From: Chitinophaga sancti
GTDB lineage: Bacteria; Bacteroidota; Bacteroidia; Chitinophagales; Chitinophagaceae
Assembly (NCBI RefSeq): GCF_034424315.1
Contig: NZ_CP139972.1
Span: forward strand, 186,001 to 250,000
Length of the DNA stretch: 64,000 nt
Direction of reading: 5' to 3'
Within the stretch, counting starts at the first letter, position 1, and every line of letters starts with the position of its first letter. The notes under the pieces are model-generated. The model searched no databases, had not been told where the DNA came from, and was given only the letters and a program-made list of their open reading frames with translations. This document shows, in pieces, positions 27,243-35,731 of the stretch. A program made the position numbers and the translations under genes.

Positions 27243-28052
27243 ATGATGTTATCAGATCAGTTAGTTGTAATGCAAAAAAACGAAACCCCACCCTGCATTT
27301 CCATTGTTGTAGCACTAGAGGGGGCACAAGATAAAAAAGCGGCCTTACAACTGGTAAATCAATCCATTGAGGAAGCCGCTGACCATCTTCGTACAGCCTG
27401 GCCCGATAAGGCAGCATCCCTTGTAAACGCATTTAATGAACTCTTAAACAATTACACTTACAGCCCGGTACACAAAGGACTTGGCCTGTACGTGGCCCCC
27501 AATTATAATAAACTTTTCCATTTTTCATTTCCCGTGCAGGCAAAGGTCTGCCTGGGAGAGAAATTTGCCGTACGGGAACTGTTGTACCAGGAACAATACG
27601 GTTTTGAGTACCTTGTACTTCACCTGGAAGAAAAGAAGGTACAACTGTACCGTGGCCAGATGGACCGCCTGCAACAAATCAAGGATGACAATTTTCCCCT
27701 GGATTTTGACAACGAATATGATTATACCCCTGCAACAGGCGGGGAAAGGGTAAAAGATAAATCCACCATCATCGGCCTCCGGCAGCAAAACTTTTACAGG
27801 GTAGCTGACCGGAAGCTGGAAGCCTACCTGCACGGACAAGTCCTGATCCTGACCGGCCCTACAAAAGACATTGGTTATTTTGAAGACGTCAGCACGCATA
27901 AAAAAGAGCTTACGGCCTCTATCCATGGCAATTTCTCTGGTGTACCTATGAAGACACTGGAAGACAAAGTCTGGCCGGCAGTACGATCATTTATCGAATT
28001 GCGGGATCAGCAGGTCATCCCCTCTTTCATGAATGTTTCTCCTTCACGCTAG
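27243..28052 (+). CDS. eRF1-like (baeRF-type) domain protein, putative
   Basis: A 269-residue cytoplasmic protein. The layout CISIVVALEG, YSPVHKGLGLYVAP, FAVRELLYQEQYGFEYLVLHLEEKKVQLYRG and the C-terminal LILTGPTKDIGYFEDVS resembles the bacterial archaeo-eukaryotic release factor-like (baeRF) proteins, some of which are proposed to bind ribosomes or take part in hibernation. I recognise the pattern but cannot confirm the subfamily. The start is uncertain: ATG at 27243 or at 27270. It is divergent from the secreted protein gene, with 219 bases between start codons, and appears monocistronic. Confidence 0.55.
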   Translation: MMLSDQLVVMQKNETPPCISIVVALEGAQDKKAALQLVNQSIEEAADHLRTAWPDKAASLVNAFNELLNNYTYSPVHKGLGLYVAPNYNKLFHFSFPVQAKVCLGEKFAVRELLYQEQYGFEYLVLHLEEKKVQLYRGQMDRLQQIKDDNFPLDFDNEYDYTPATGGERVKDKSTIIGLRQQNFYRVADRKLEAYLHGQVLILTGPTKDIGYFEDVSTHKKELTASIHGNFSGVPMKTLEDKVWPAVRSFIELRDQQVIPSFMNVSPSR

Positions 28053-28348
28053 TGAATTACGCCGTCGTATATGCCACAGCGATAGCAGGAATAACAGGGA
28101 ATTAAAAATTACGAGACACCGCATCCCTGCCACTACACTATTTGCTGCAGCACTACCCTCATACCATCCGTTCACCGCTTCCCTTACCTGGTGAATTTAA
28201 ACTCGTGGGTCATCGTTTGGCAGCTGATTTCTATCCCTGCATCATAAATTCTTCACAATAGATTGGCAAATTTTCATGATCTTAGTCACTCAATACAATA
28301 GCAATTATCATCATAAAAACTACTATTGTTTGAATAACTTTGATCAAC

Positions 28349-29338
28349 ATGAAGACCGCCTTTTACAGTACCCGTAAATTTGAAAGGGATTTTTTGTTAC
28401 AGGCAGCCGGTGACCAGCATGAATTAGTTTTGCTGGAACCCGCACTCTCATTAGCAACAGCGCCTTTGGCAGCAGGTTGTGAAGCCGTCTGTATTTTTGT
28501 CAACGACGATGGCTCAGCGCCGGTGTTAGAGAAACTTGCCGCATTGGGCGTTAAATATTTAGCGCTGCGTTCAGCAGGTTTTAATCATGTAGACATACAG
28601 GCAGCTCATGCGCTGGGAATGCGTATAGCCCGTGTGCCGGAGTACTCGCCTTATGCCGTAGCCGAACATACAGTGGCGCTTATACTGGCACTGAACAGGA
28701 AGCTGGTAAGGGCACATAACCGCATCAGGGACCTAAATTTCTCGCTGGATGGACTGACAGGGTTTGACCTCCATGGCAAGACGGTCGGTATCATTGGTAT
28801 GGGGAAGATTGGTAAGCTTGTAGGGCATATTATGCGGGGCTTTGGGTGTCAGATCATTGCATTTGATCGTTACCCTGATAATGAGTGGGCCAAAGCAAAC
28901 GATGCTACTTATGTAAGTATCGATGAGTTGTGCAGCAGGTCAGATATTATATCACTGCATGCACCATTGATGCCGGAGACTGAATATATTATCAATAAAG
29001 AGAGCATTGCCAGGATGAAGAAAGGGGTCATGCTGATTAATACGAGCCGTGGCAGGCTGATTAATACGCTGGATGTGACGGAAGGTTTGAAATCAGGGCA
29101 GATTGGATATTTGGGATTGGATGTGTATGAAGAGGAGAGGGGATTGTTTTTTGAGGATCATAGTAGTGATATTGTGCAGGATGATGTGATCTCCAGGTTG
29201 ATTACGTTTGCGAATGTATTGATCACGAGTCATCAGGCGTTTTTAACTGACACCGCATTAAAGAATATAGCAGCAACGACGATGTACAACTTAGATTGTT
29301 TTGTGAAAGGAGAGAAAGGGGTGAATGAATTGACGTAA
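28349..29338 (+). CDS. ldhA: D-lactate dehydrogenase (2-hydroxyacid dehydrogenase)
   Basis: A 330-residue D-isomer-specific 2-hydroxyacid dehydrogenase. The LRSAGFNHVD substrate-side motif, VPEYSPYAVAEHT, the NAD-binding GIIGMGKIGK near residue 150, the catalytic Arg in INTSRGRLINT near 233, the Glu in DVYEEERG near 262 and the His in SHQAFLT near 293 follow the LdhA subgroup that reduces pyruvate to D-lactate. The ATG at 28349 is used; an in-frame TTG lies 9 bases upstream. A TAACTTTG box occurs at 28335-28342, unusually close to the start. The preceding 296-base spacer shows nothing else of note. It sits inside the rhamnose region but may simply serve fermentation. Confidence 0.88.
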   Translation: MKTAFYSTRKFERDFLLQAAGDQHELVLLEPALSLATAPLAAGCEAVCIFVNDDGSAPVLEKLAALGVKYLALRSAGFNHVDIQAAHALGMRIARVPEYSPYAVAEHTVALILALNRKLVRAHNRIRDLNFSLDGLTGFDLHGKTVGIIGMGKIGKLVGHIMRGFGCQIIAFDRYPDNEWAKANDATYVSIDELCSRSDIISLHAPLMPETEYIINKESIARMKKGVMLINTSRGRLINTLDVTEGLKSGQIGYLGLDVYEEERGLFFEDHSSDIVQDDVISRLITFANVLITSHQAFLTDTALKNIAATTMYNLDCFVKGEKGVNELT

Positions 29339-29363
29339 ATAATATCGGTGTAGATGTTTGAGT

Positions 29364-29400
29364 AAAAAGCCGTCTCCTTAAAGAGACGGCTTTTTAGTTT
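29364..29400 (+). terminator. Intrinsic terminator after ldhA
   Basis: A perfect 13-bp stem (29364-29376 with 29383-29395) with a 6-base loop, flanked by A and T runs. It ends the ldhA transcript. Confidence 0.92.
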
Positions 29401-29499
29401 AAAGGGAAATGTTATCCTGATTTATTTCAAATTATCCTTGTTCATATTTTCATTCATTCACTTCCCGCATCAACTGCCGTTGTTAGCTTCGTCAACAGC

Positions 29500-30783
29500 T
29501 TACTGTGCTTTCTTCTTCGCATAATCAAATACCAACTGGCAAAAAACCTTCACCCCCACATCCAGTTTTGAATCATCAATATAGAAATCCGGCGTATGAT
29601 GAGCTGCTACTTTTGAAGGATCCGCCCCTGCTGGCATACCACCCAGGAAAAAGAAAAATGCCGGTGCCTTATCTCCATAAAAAGAAAAATCTTCTGCCCC
29701 CGTTGTCCATTCGGTTTCGTTTACATTATCCTTCCCGGCTGCAGTCTCAATAGAAGGTAGCATCAGTTTCACCAATTCAGGATCGTTGTAGGTCACCTTG
29801 GTTTTGTTTTCAATCACCACATCGGCAGTTGCTCCGGAAGCCTCCGCTATCTTAGTTGCAGTGAGTTTCATTTTCTCATGCACCTGTTCCAGCATTTTGT
29901 TGTCAAATGTGCGAACCGTTCCTTCCATTGTCAATTCTTCCGGGATGATATTACTCCTTACTCCACCATTTATTTTGCCCACTGTGATCACAACAGGTCC
30001 TTTCGTCAGCTCTGCCTGGCGGCTAACGATGGTCTGGAGTCCCTGGATGATCTGGGAAGCCACCACGATCGGATCAATGCCATTCCAGGGTTGTGAACCA
30101 TGGGATTGTCTCCCTTTCACTTTGATGGTAAACCAATCGCTGGACGCCATTTCCGCACCGGGTTTGTATTTGATCATTCCAACTGGTGTCTGTGAATTGA
30201 TATGCAGACCAAAGATGGCATCCACCTTTGGATGATCCATAACGCCTTCTTTGATCATCAGCGGTGCGCCACCTTCTTCAGGAGCAGGTGCACCTTCTTC
30301 TGCAGGCTGGAAAATAAACTTTACGGTACCCGGCACGTCCTTTTTCATAGCGGTCAGTACATCGGCCGTACCGAGCAGAATCGCAATATGCGAATCGTGA
30401 CCACAGGCATGCATAACTGGTACCTGCTGGCCGAGATATTCAGCGGTATCCAGTGATTTAAAAGGAAGGTTAGCCCTTTCATACACGGGCAGCGCATCCA
30501 TATCCGCACGAAGGGCTACGACAGGTCCGGGTTTACCACCTCTCAGGATGGCGACAACACCTGTTTTGCCAATACCGGTATGTACTTCGAGGCCAAGTTT
30601 CTTCAGGTGTTCGGCCACGAATGCCGAGGTTTTGAATTCTCTGTTGGAGAGTTCAGGGTGCTGGTGAATGGTACGGCGCCAGCTAATGACAGAGTCTTTA
30701 ATGGAGGCCACGGATTTGTCGAGGTTGGATTGAGCCATTGAGAGCATAGGTGCAAAGGCCAACAGGATCAGGCATCTTTTCAT
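29500..30783 (-). CDS. Secreted M20D-family amidohydrolase
   Basis: A 427-residue metallopeptidase-like amidohydrolase (hippurate/N-acyl-amino-acid hydrolase type). From the ATG at 30783 there is a signal peptide (KRCLILLAFAPMLSMAQ); the frame extends 10 residues further upstream. The dinuclear metal site is visible: HACGHDSHIA near residue 125, QPAEEGAPAPEEGG near 160 (catalytic and metal Glu), HINSQ near 190 and a late HHTPDF. The dimerisation domain lies between about 205 and 320. It should hydrolyse N-acyl amino acids or small peptides outside the cytoplasm. Two TGTAC palindromes lie in the divergent spacer with lutC. Confidence 0.88.
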   Translation of the reverse strand: MKRCLILLAFAPMLSMAQSNLDKSVASIKDSVISWRRTIHQHPELSNREFKTSAFVAEHLKKLGLEVHTGIGKTGVVAILRGGKPGPVVALRADMDALPVYERANLPFKSLDTAEYLGQQVPVMHACGHDSHIAILLGTADVLTAMKKDVPGTVKFIFQPAEEGAPAPEEGGAPLMIKEGVMDHPKVDAIFGLHINSQTPVGMIKYKPGAEMASSDWFTIKVKGRQSHGSQPWNGIDPIVVASQIIQGLQTIVSRQAELTKGPVVITVGKINGGVRSNIIPEELTMEGTVRTFDNKMLEQVHEKMKLTATKIAEASGATADVVIENKTKVTYNDPELVKLMLPSIETAAGKDNVNETEWTTGAEDFSFYGDKAPAFFFFLGGMPAGADPSKVAAHHTPDFYIDDSKLDVGVKVFCQLVFDYAKKKAQ

Positions 30784-30803
30784 GGGTTGCATAGATTTGG
30801 TAT

Positions 30804-30863
30804 AATTGTACATCGTACAATTTAAATTGCGTGATTAGATTTGGTCATGGTGTACAAAGTACA
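30804..30863. promoter_or_regulatory. Paired TGTAC-N3-GTACA palindromes, candidate operators
   Basis: Site 1 (30804-30822) is a perfect palindrome AATTGTAC-ATC-GTACAATT; site 2 (30851-30863) is TGTAC-AAA-GTACA. Centres are 44 bp apart. Site 1 starts 20 bases upstream of the amidohydrolase ATG, so it probably overlaps that promoter. The half-site TTGTAC resembles the known operators of AraR, a GntR-DNA-binding/LacI-sensor regulator, although those have no 3-base gap. Which regulator binds is unknown. Confidence 0.55.
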
Positions 30864-30995
30864 ATTAATTTGATTGTTTGGTATTGGGAGGAGGAAAAAT
30901 ACCTGATCGTGGGTATGTGGGATCCGAATTGTGGAGATATTCCTTTATTATTTTATTTTCTCCCCGTATTTTGCATTGTAATTCAATGACAAACC

Positions 30996-31565
30996 ATGAG
31001 TAGAGCAAGCATATTATCTGCCGTAAAACAGAACCAACCTGCACAACAGGCCCTTCCGGAACTAGATGCTTTCCACCACAGTGAAGCTGGCGATCCTGCT
31101 GCTTTTTCCAGGGTTGTAACGTTCCTGGGTGGTCAGGTAATAGCGATAAAAAGCTACGCCGATATGCTGCCCCTGATTCAGGAACATCCACTGGTAGTCG
31201 CCACTCACCCTGAATTTTATCCTGCTGGTATGCAGAACTGGCAGGAAGGGGATGGACGGCAGTTGGAAAAGGTGGATCTTGCGATTATACAAGGGCGTCT
31301 TGGTGTCGCAGAAAATGGTGCTGTTTGGGTAACTGACGATGAATTGCAGGTAAGAGCCCTGCCGTTTATTGCCCAACACCTGGCCATCGTTTTAAAGAGC
31401 ACGGAGATCCTGCCTACCATGCACGATGCTTATCGCAAAATAGGCGGTCCGGATGCTGGTTTTGGTGTGTTCATTGCTGGTCCGTCAAAGACGGCAGATA
31501 TTGAGCAGTCTTTGGTGTTAGGAGCGCATGGCGCAAAGAGTCTGACAGTGTTCCTGATGGACTAG
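30996..31565 (+). CDS. lutC: Lactate utilisation protein LutC (LUD domain)
   Basis: A 189-residue LUD-domain protein; the VTDDELQVRALPFIAQHLAIVL stretch and the C-terminal GFGVFIAGPSKTADIEQSLVLGAHG motif are diagnostic for LutC/YkgG. It completes the LutABC lactate oxidation complex whose other genes lie at 23762-25898. Its separation from lutAB by four unrelated genes is unusual, since the three are normally contiguous. It is followed 130 bases later by rhaM, tying it to rhamnose catabolism. The ATG at 30996 is the only start consistent with the family length. Confidence 0.88.
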   Translation: MSRASILSAVKQNQPAQQALPELDAFHHSEAGDPAAFSRVVTFLGGQVIAIKSYADMLPLIQEHPLVVATHPEFYPAGMQNWQEGDGRQLEKVDLAIIQGRLGVAENGAVWVTDDELQVRALPFIAQHLAIVLKSTEILPTMHDAYRKIGGPDAGFGVFIAGPSKTADIEQSLVLGAHGAKSLTVFLMD

Positions 31566-31651
31566 ATTTCAGATGAAATATCGGTAGGATAGAAAACTCA
31601 TTAGCCCATAAAACTATCCGCCTGAAAATAGTATAGACTAAAATCACCCGT

Positions 31652-31677
31652 ATGCAGGATACATTGCCTGCATACTT
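31652..31677 (+). promoter_or_regulatory. Inverted repeat in the rhaM leader
   Basis: GTATGCAGG (31652-31660) pairs perfectly with CCTGCATAC (31669-31677) around 8 bases. It ends 18 bases before the rhaM start codon, so it is either an operator or a small leader hairpin. No U-tract directly follows. Confidence 0.5.
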
Positions 31678-31695
31678 TAACCCACCTTGCCACGT

Positions 31696-32007
31696 ATGAA
31701 AATTGCTTTCAAAATGTACCTCAAACCGGGGTATAAAGACGAGTACCAGCAACGCCATGCCGCCATCTGGCCTGAGCTGCAGCAATTACTCAAGGACGCT
31801 GGAATCAGCGATTACACCATTTTTCTCGACGAAGAAACGAACACACTATTTGGCGTTCAGCAGCAATCCGGAGATCAGTCCTCCCAGGAACTGGGCACAA
31901 CTGACATTGTAAAACGCTGGTGGGCTTATATGGCTGACATCATGGAAACAAATCCTGATTTTTCTCCCGTCACTATCCCGCTCACATCGGTTTTTCATAT
32001 GGAGTAG
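31696..32007 (+). CDS. rhaM: L-rhamnose mutarotase
   Basis: A 103-residue protein of the RhaM/YiiL family (dimeric ferredoxin-like fold) that interconverts the alpha and beta anomers of L-rhamnose. Family features are KMYLKPGYKDEYQQRHAAIWPEL near the start, with the conserved His at about residue 19, DYTIFLDEETNTLFG near 40 and the C-terminal WWAYMADIMETNPD. A TTG-initiated extension of three residues exists; the ATG at 31696 is preferred. It is the last rhamnose gene in the window, downstream of lutC, and ends at a bidirectional terminator. Confidence 0.93.
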   Translation: MKIAFKMYLKPGYKDEYQQRHAAIWPELQQLLKDAGISDYTIFLDEETNTLFGVQQQSGDQSSQELGTTDIVKRWWAYMADIMETNPDFSPVTIPLTSVFHME

Positions 32008-32068
32008 CGAAATCCCCATGCCAGTCATACCTGGACTATCCCATTCCCATCGCTTCACTGGAAACCGA

Positions 32069-32101
32069 AAAATTTGAGGGATTTTAAATCCCTCAAATTT
32101 T
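32069..32101. terminator. Bidirectional terminator, rhaM / ATPase gene
   Basis: A 16-bp self-complementary stem (32069-32084 with 32086-32101) flanked by A and T runs lies between the converging genes and overlaps the last codons of the minus-strand ATPase gene. Confidence 0.85.
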
Positions 32102-33358
32102 CTTCTGCTTTAAAACGCCCTCTCCCTCCATTCTCCGCATCTCCTCCTCCAGGATCTCCCCAACCTTATCTACCTCACTCTCCCTGATCATCCCTCTCAC
32201 TTCATCTTTTATACTCCTCAGCTCCTCATGTTCCACCTCATACACTCCCAGTTTATTCCCACTCAACCAAAACCGCTCATTCATTACCTCCCTTCCCTTC
32301 TTCCTCCCCGCAAACACCTGGTTATTCACCGTTTTCAATACCGTCGGACTATTCGTCGCCATCATCACCTCATTACCTGTGTAATTCTTCACCAAGGCTA
32401 TCAACTCCATCATATATCGCTGCGCCATTGGATGTAAATGTGCCTCCGGCTCATCTATTATCAGGAAATATTCATGTCCGCTCAGCAATACCGTAAACAA
32501 CTGCATCATTAACCACAAAGATTCCTGCTGCCCCGTTGAGGCAAAAGGCATCTCAATATGCGCTCCTTTCTTTTCCACTATGATTCGCTCAGAATCCTGC
32601 TCACACACATAATCCCCTCTCAATATTAGCTTTATCAACGCCATTGCCATATCTATACTCTCCCTATCCCTGAAATTAAACGCCTTCTTCTTATTCACCA
32701 TCTTCACCAGATCCTCAAAATATAATGGCCGCATCTCCGCTATCTGCTGAATGAACATCTTCATGGTATTATCCAGCCGCTCATTCAAATAGCGCCCGAA
32801 AATCCCATACACCATTACCCTGCCCGCAGGTATGTACACCGGTATCTTTTCCCGGTCAAACAACTTAAAAATCAGCTTATCCAACTCCGCATAATATTTC
32901 TCCTTGTGCTCCTTTGTTGTATGCTGATACTGCTCCTTTATAAAGGTCCTTAAGCCGACAAAAATATCCTTTATCTCCTGCTCCAGCGTGTTACTAAGCA
33001 CCAGCTCAATCTTTTTTTTCTTCTGGTAAATAGTCACGATCTTATCATTCCCGTAATCATACTTTAAAAAGAAATCGCCATAACGGGAATGGTTATCCCA
33101 AAAACTTTTGAACTTGGTAATAATATGCTCCTTCAATTTTAATTCCGGCAGGGGATCCGAATCCATCCCTTCCACAACATCCGCTACCGTTCTGTAAACC
33201 TCCTCCTGCAAAGACCTGAAAATATATAGCAGTTTTAAAATCGTACTCTTCCCACTCGCTTGCGGACCAACAAAAATCATGTAATCATCTATGTTCAATT
33301 CCACCTCTTTCAGTGGCCCAAATTTTCTGACCTTTAATTGTTGCATGTTGTTTTTCAT
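32093..33358 (-). CDS. SMC/RecF-like AAA ATPase, stand-alone
   Basis: A 421-residue ABC-class ATPase of the AAA_15/AAA_21 (OLD-like N-domain) kind. Walker A GPQASGKST lies near residue 31, a signature-like ASTGQQES near 275, Walker B FLIIDEPEAHLHP near 300 and the switch MATNSPTVLKT near 340. The central part, about 90-250, is helical and lysine-rich. A TOPRIM or other nuclease domain is not present, and no toxin or nuclease gene is adjacent. Such lone ATPases occur as housekeeping proteins and as parts of phage-defence systems, and the sequence does not decide between these. A second in-frame ATG lies at 33346. Confidence 0.8.
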   Translation of the reverse strand: MKNNMQQLKVRKFGPLKEVELNIDDYMIFVGPQASGKSTILKLLYIFRSLQEEVYRTVADVVEGMDSDPLPELKLKEHIITKFKSFWDNHSRYGDFFLKYDYGNDKIVTIYQKKKKIELVLSNTLEQEIKDIFVGLRTFIKEQYQHTTKEHKEKYYAELDKLIFKLFDREKIPVYIPAGRVMVYGIFGRYLNERLDNTMKMFIQQIAEMRPLYFEDLVKMVNKKKAFNFRDRESIDMAMALIKLILRGDYVCEQDSERIIVEKKGAHIEMPFASTGQQESLWLMMQLFTVLLSGHEYFLIIDEPEAHLHPMAQRYMMELIALVKNYTGNEVMMATNSPTVLKTVNNQVFAGRKKGREVMNERFWLSGNKLGVYEVEHEELRSIKDEVRGMIRESEVDKVGEILEEEMRRMEGEGVLKQKKI

Positions 33359-33435
33359 TTGCTATTCCAACACCAAATTACCAGAAAAAATGCGGTTTTA
33401 GAAATTTTTTTCTTACATAAAAAGTTGAATATCAA

Positions 33436-33469
33436 ATAGAAACGCCTCTTGTCAAAGAGGCGTTTCTAT
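33436..33469 (-). terminator. Terminator of the GldFG-like gene
   Basis: A perfect 15-bp stem (33436-33450 with 33455-33469) with loop GTCA lies just past the stop codon of the minus-strand gene at 33475. The tail on the minus side is A/T-rich but not a pure U-run. Confidence 0.85.
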
Positions 33470-33474
33470 TGTCA

Positions 33475-35730
33475 TTATCGTCTTTGTCTTCTCACTAAAA
33501 CCGCTGCTACAATCACCGCTATCAAACCTGGCAACACGCCCAACAACATCCATTTAATCACATTCACCCCCGCCGCTGATACCTTTACCTGATCATCACC
33601 AGGAGGCGCCCTGTATACATCTACCGGAAACTCCTTATTTGAAAACCAGTTAAACAGGTTCATCAAAAACGTAAAATTCCCCGTTTGTATATTACTCCTT
33701 AACAGCTCCGAATTACTCATAAAATCCACGTCACCTGCCACCAATATCCTTTGCTTTCCCTTAGTGAACGCTACCGCTACCGGGTACACACCTTTCTCAT
33801 CCTTTAGCGCCTCATTATATACCACCGTCCTCAAACTATCATCTACCGGTGCTACACGGCGAATGGTATTTTCTATATTAGTTTCCACGAGCGGCATTGC
33901 TGTAAACCCATTATCTGCCTGCCAGGATACCGTGGCTGTTCCCGGAAATACTACACCGGCACTCAGTCGCGGACTTTCCTTCATCACATCTCCCGTATGT
34001 ACCTTGCCGATAAACAGACCCGGCGCAAAATCCTCACTTTGCTGTAACACCATACCATTGTCCAGCCTTACTCCAATCAGGTCCAGTACCGGCTGCACAA
34101 TCTCTTTTCTGGATGGCTCACCCGCTATCAGTACATTCCCGCCTTTGTCTATATATGTTTTCAATGCCACTAGTTCCGTTGCGGAATAAGGCGTACGCGG
34201 ATCCGCAATGATCACTACGGCAGCATCCGAAGGTATTGCAGTCATCGATGCTTCGGTAACATCAAAGCCCTGGTTCACCAGCGAATACCGGAAGGTAATC
34301 TCCGAGGCGGGCAACTTAATATCCGCATCACCCATCCGCTTAATACTCCTTTCATTGTGCCCGCTAATGAATACCGCCTTCGGCACGTCCACAGCCAGTC
34401 GCTTCAGTGCCGCCGCAAATTCCTGCTCACCCGGCTGACGCATCAGGTCATTATACGTACGCAGGAAAGTCGTTTTATTTCCCCATTTTAACTGCCTGAC
34501 AAGCCTGTTCTGTTCCCCGCTCAGGTCAACCTGCTTTTTGATCTCAGCAGGAGAAAGAAAGTCCTTAAAATCCAGTTTCATCGTTTCCGCCAGTTTCTTC
34601 GCTACCTGCTTTGCTGACAATCCCTTATTGCGCGTAAACAGCTCCACATTTGAAGACGTATCATAATAATACACGTACTTAATAGCAATGTCCGGCTTAA
34701 ACCTGAAATACTGGTCATACCGCTTCAGATCATTATTCCGGGATATCGGTAACGCTGAAAAATAATTCTCGTCCAGCAGGTTCACATAAGTAGTAATCTC
34801 CAGCGGTCCTTTCAGTTTGCTTACTATCTCCCTGCTCGCTGGCGTCAGCGTTCTGCTCTTCGATGCCGTCATATCTTTGTACAGTACCCAGGCAGGTCTT
34901 GATGATACATATCCCAATAACAATCCGCATAATATCAAACCTGCATACCGGCCATACTTTACAAACCATGGTTTAGACTCCCTGTCACTCCGTAGTTTTA
35001 AAATTGTCAGTCCGACAAACATGCAGATCACAATCAGGAAATAAAACACATCTTTACTTGATACCAATCCGTCAATAAACTCATCTACTCTCCCTGAAAT
35101 AGACAGGAAATAAGTCAGGTCTCTCACAAAATCCAGCTCCTGCCATAACTTCCCTACATAATTCAAACCCGCCAGCAAGGCCAATGTCGTGATCGCTGCC
35201 ACTACCTGGTAAGTAGTCAGTGAAGACATGAATAAACCAATCGCGGCATAAGCACATACCTGCAAAAACAATCCCAGGATACCTGCAAATACCAGCCATA
35301 TATCCGCATCCTTCACAATAAAAGCCGTCACAAATAACAATACTCCCAGGCATAGCATCAATAGAAAACTATAGAATACCATCGCCAGGTACTTTCCCCA
35401 TACCACCGCACTTACTTTAACCGGTGACGAATACACTAACTTAATAGATCCACTTCCCATTTCCCGACTGATCAGGCCCATCGTAAGCAACGGAATATAC
35501 AGATACAGGTACTCTTTCATTTTTGTAAAAATCCCAAAAAAGCTCGCGAACATGGTATTGGTCACACCCGGTGTGAGACCACCCATATCCTGCGCCCGCT
35601 GCATTCTCTCCAGCATGGAGCTGAACTCCCATCCGCCCTGTACCAGGAATATAATCAGTACCACCCAGGCCACTGGTGAATAAAACAGGTTACTCAGTTC
35701 TAACTTCGCTATCCTGAAAGTTGTTTTCAT
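33475..35730 (-). CDS. ABC-2 permease fused to GldG-like domain (GldF-GldG type)
   Basis: From the ATG at 35730 (MKTTFRIAKLELSNLFYSPVAW) the protein has 751 residues; the frame extends 31 codons upstream, into the ATPase gene, without family character. Residues 1 to about 240 are an ABC-2-type permease with six membrane segments (GLISREMGSGSIKLVYSSPV near 85). Further membrane segments near 260-290 lead into a periplasmic GldG-like region with the VIIADPRTPYSATELVALK and GGNVLIAGEPSR motifs, and a final TM near 725-745. In gliding Bacteroidota GldF and GldG are separate; here they are fused. It is translationally coupled to the ATPase gene, whose stop is one base away. Confidence 0.82.
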   Translation of the reverse strand: MKTTFRIAKLELSNLFYSPVAWVVLIIFLVQGGWEFSSMLERMQRAQDMGGLTPGVTNTMFASFFGIFTKMKEYLYLYIPLLTMGLISREMGSGSIKLVYSSPVKVSAVVWGKYLAMVFYSFLLMLCLGVLLFVTAFIVKDADIWLVFAGILGLFLQVCAYAAIGLFMSSLTTYQVVAAITTLALLAGLNYVGKLWQELDFVRDLTYFLSISGRVDEFIDGLVSSKDVFYFLIVICMFVGLTILKLRSDRESKPWFVKYGRYAGLILCGLLLGYVSSRPAWVLYKDMTASKSRTLTPASREIVSKLKGPLEITTYVNLLDENYFSALPISRNNDLKRYDQYFRFKPDIAIKYVYYYDTSSNVELFTRNKGLSAKQVAKKLAETMKLDFKDFLSPAEIKKQVDLSGEQNRLVRQLKWGNKTTFLRTYNDLMRQPGEQEFAAALKRLAVDVPKAVFISGHNERSIKRMGDADIKLPASEITFRYSLVNQGFDVTEASMTAIPSDAAVVIIADPRTPYSATELVALKTYIDKGGNVLIAGEPSRKEIVQPVLDLIGVRLDNGMVLQQSEDFAPGLFIGKVHTGDVMKESPRLSAGVVFPGTATVSWQADNGFTAMPLVETNIENTIRRVAPVDDSLRTVVYNEALKDEKGVYPVAVAFTKGKQRILVAGDVDFMSNSELLRSNIQTGNFTFLMNLFNWFSNKEFPVDVYRAPPGDDQVKVSAAGVNVIKWMLLGVLPGLIAVIVAAVLVRRQRR

Positions 35731-35731
35731 A

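Noticed and set aside
25899..30995. Absence of lutC from the rhamnose/lactate cluster
   Set aside because: lutC is present at 30996-31565; it is separated from lutAB rather than missing.
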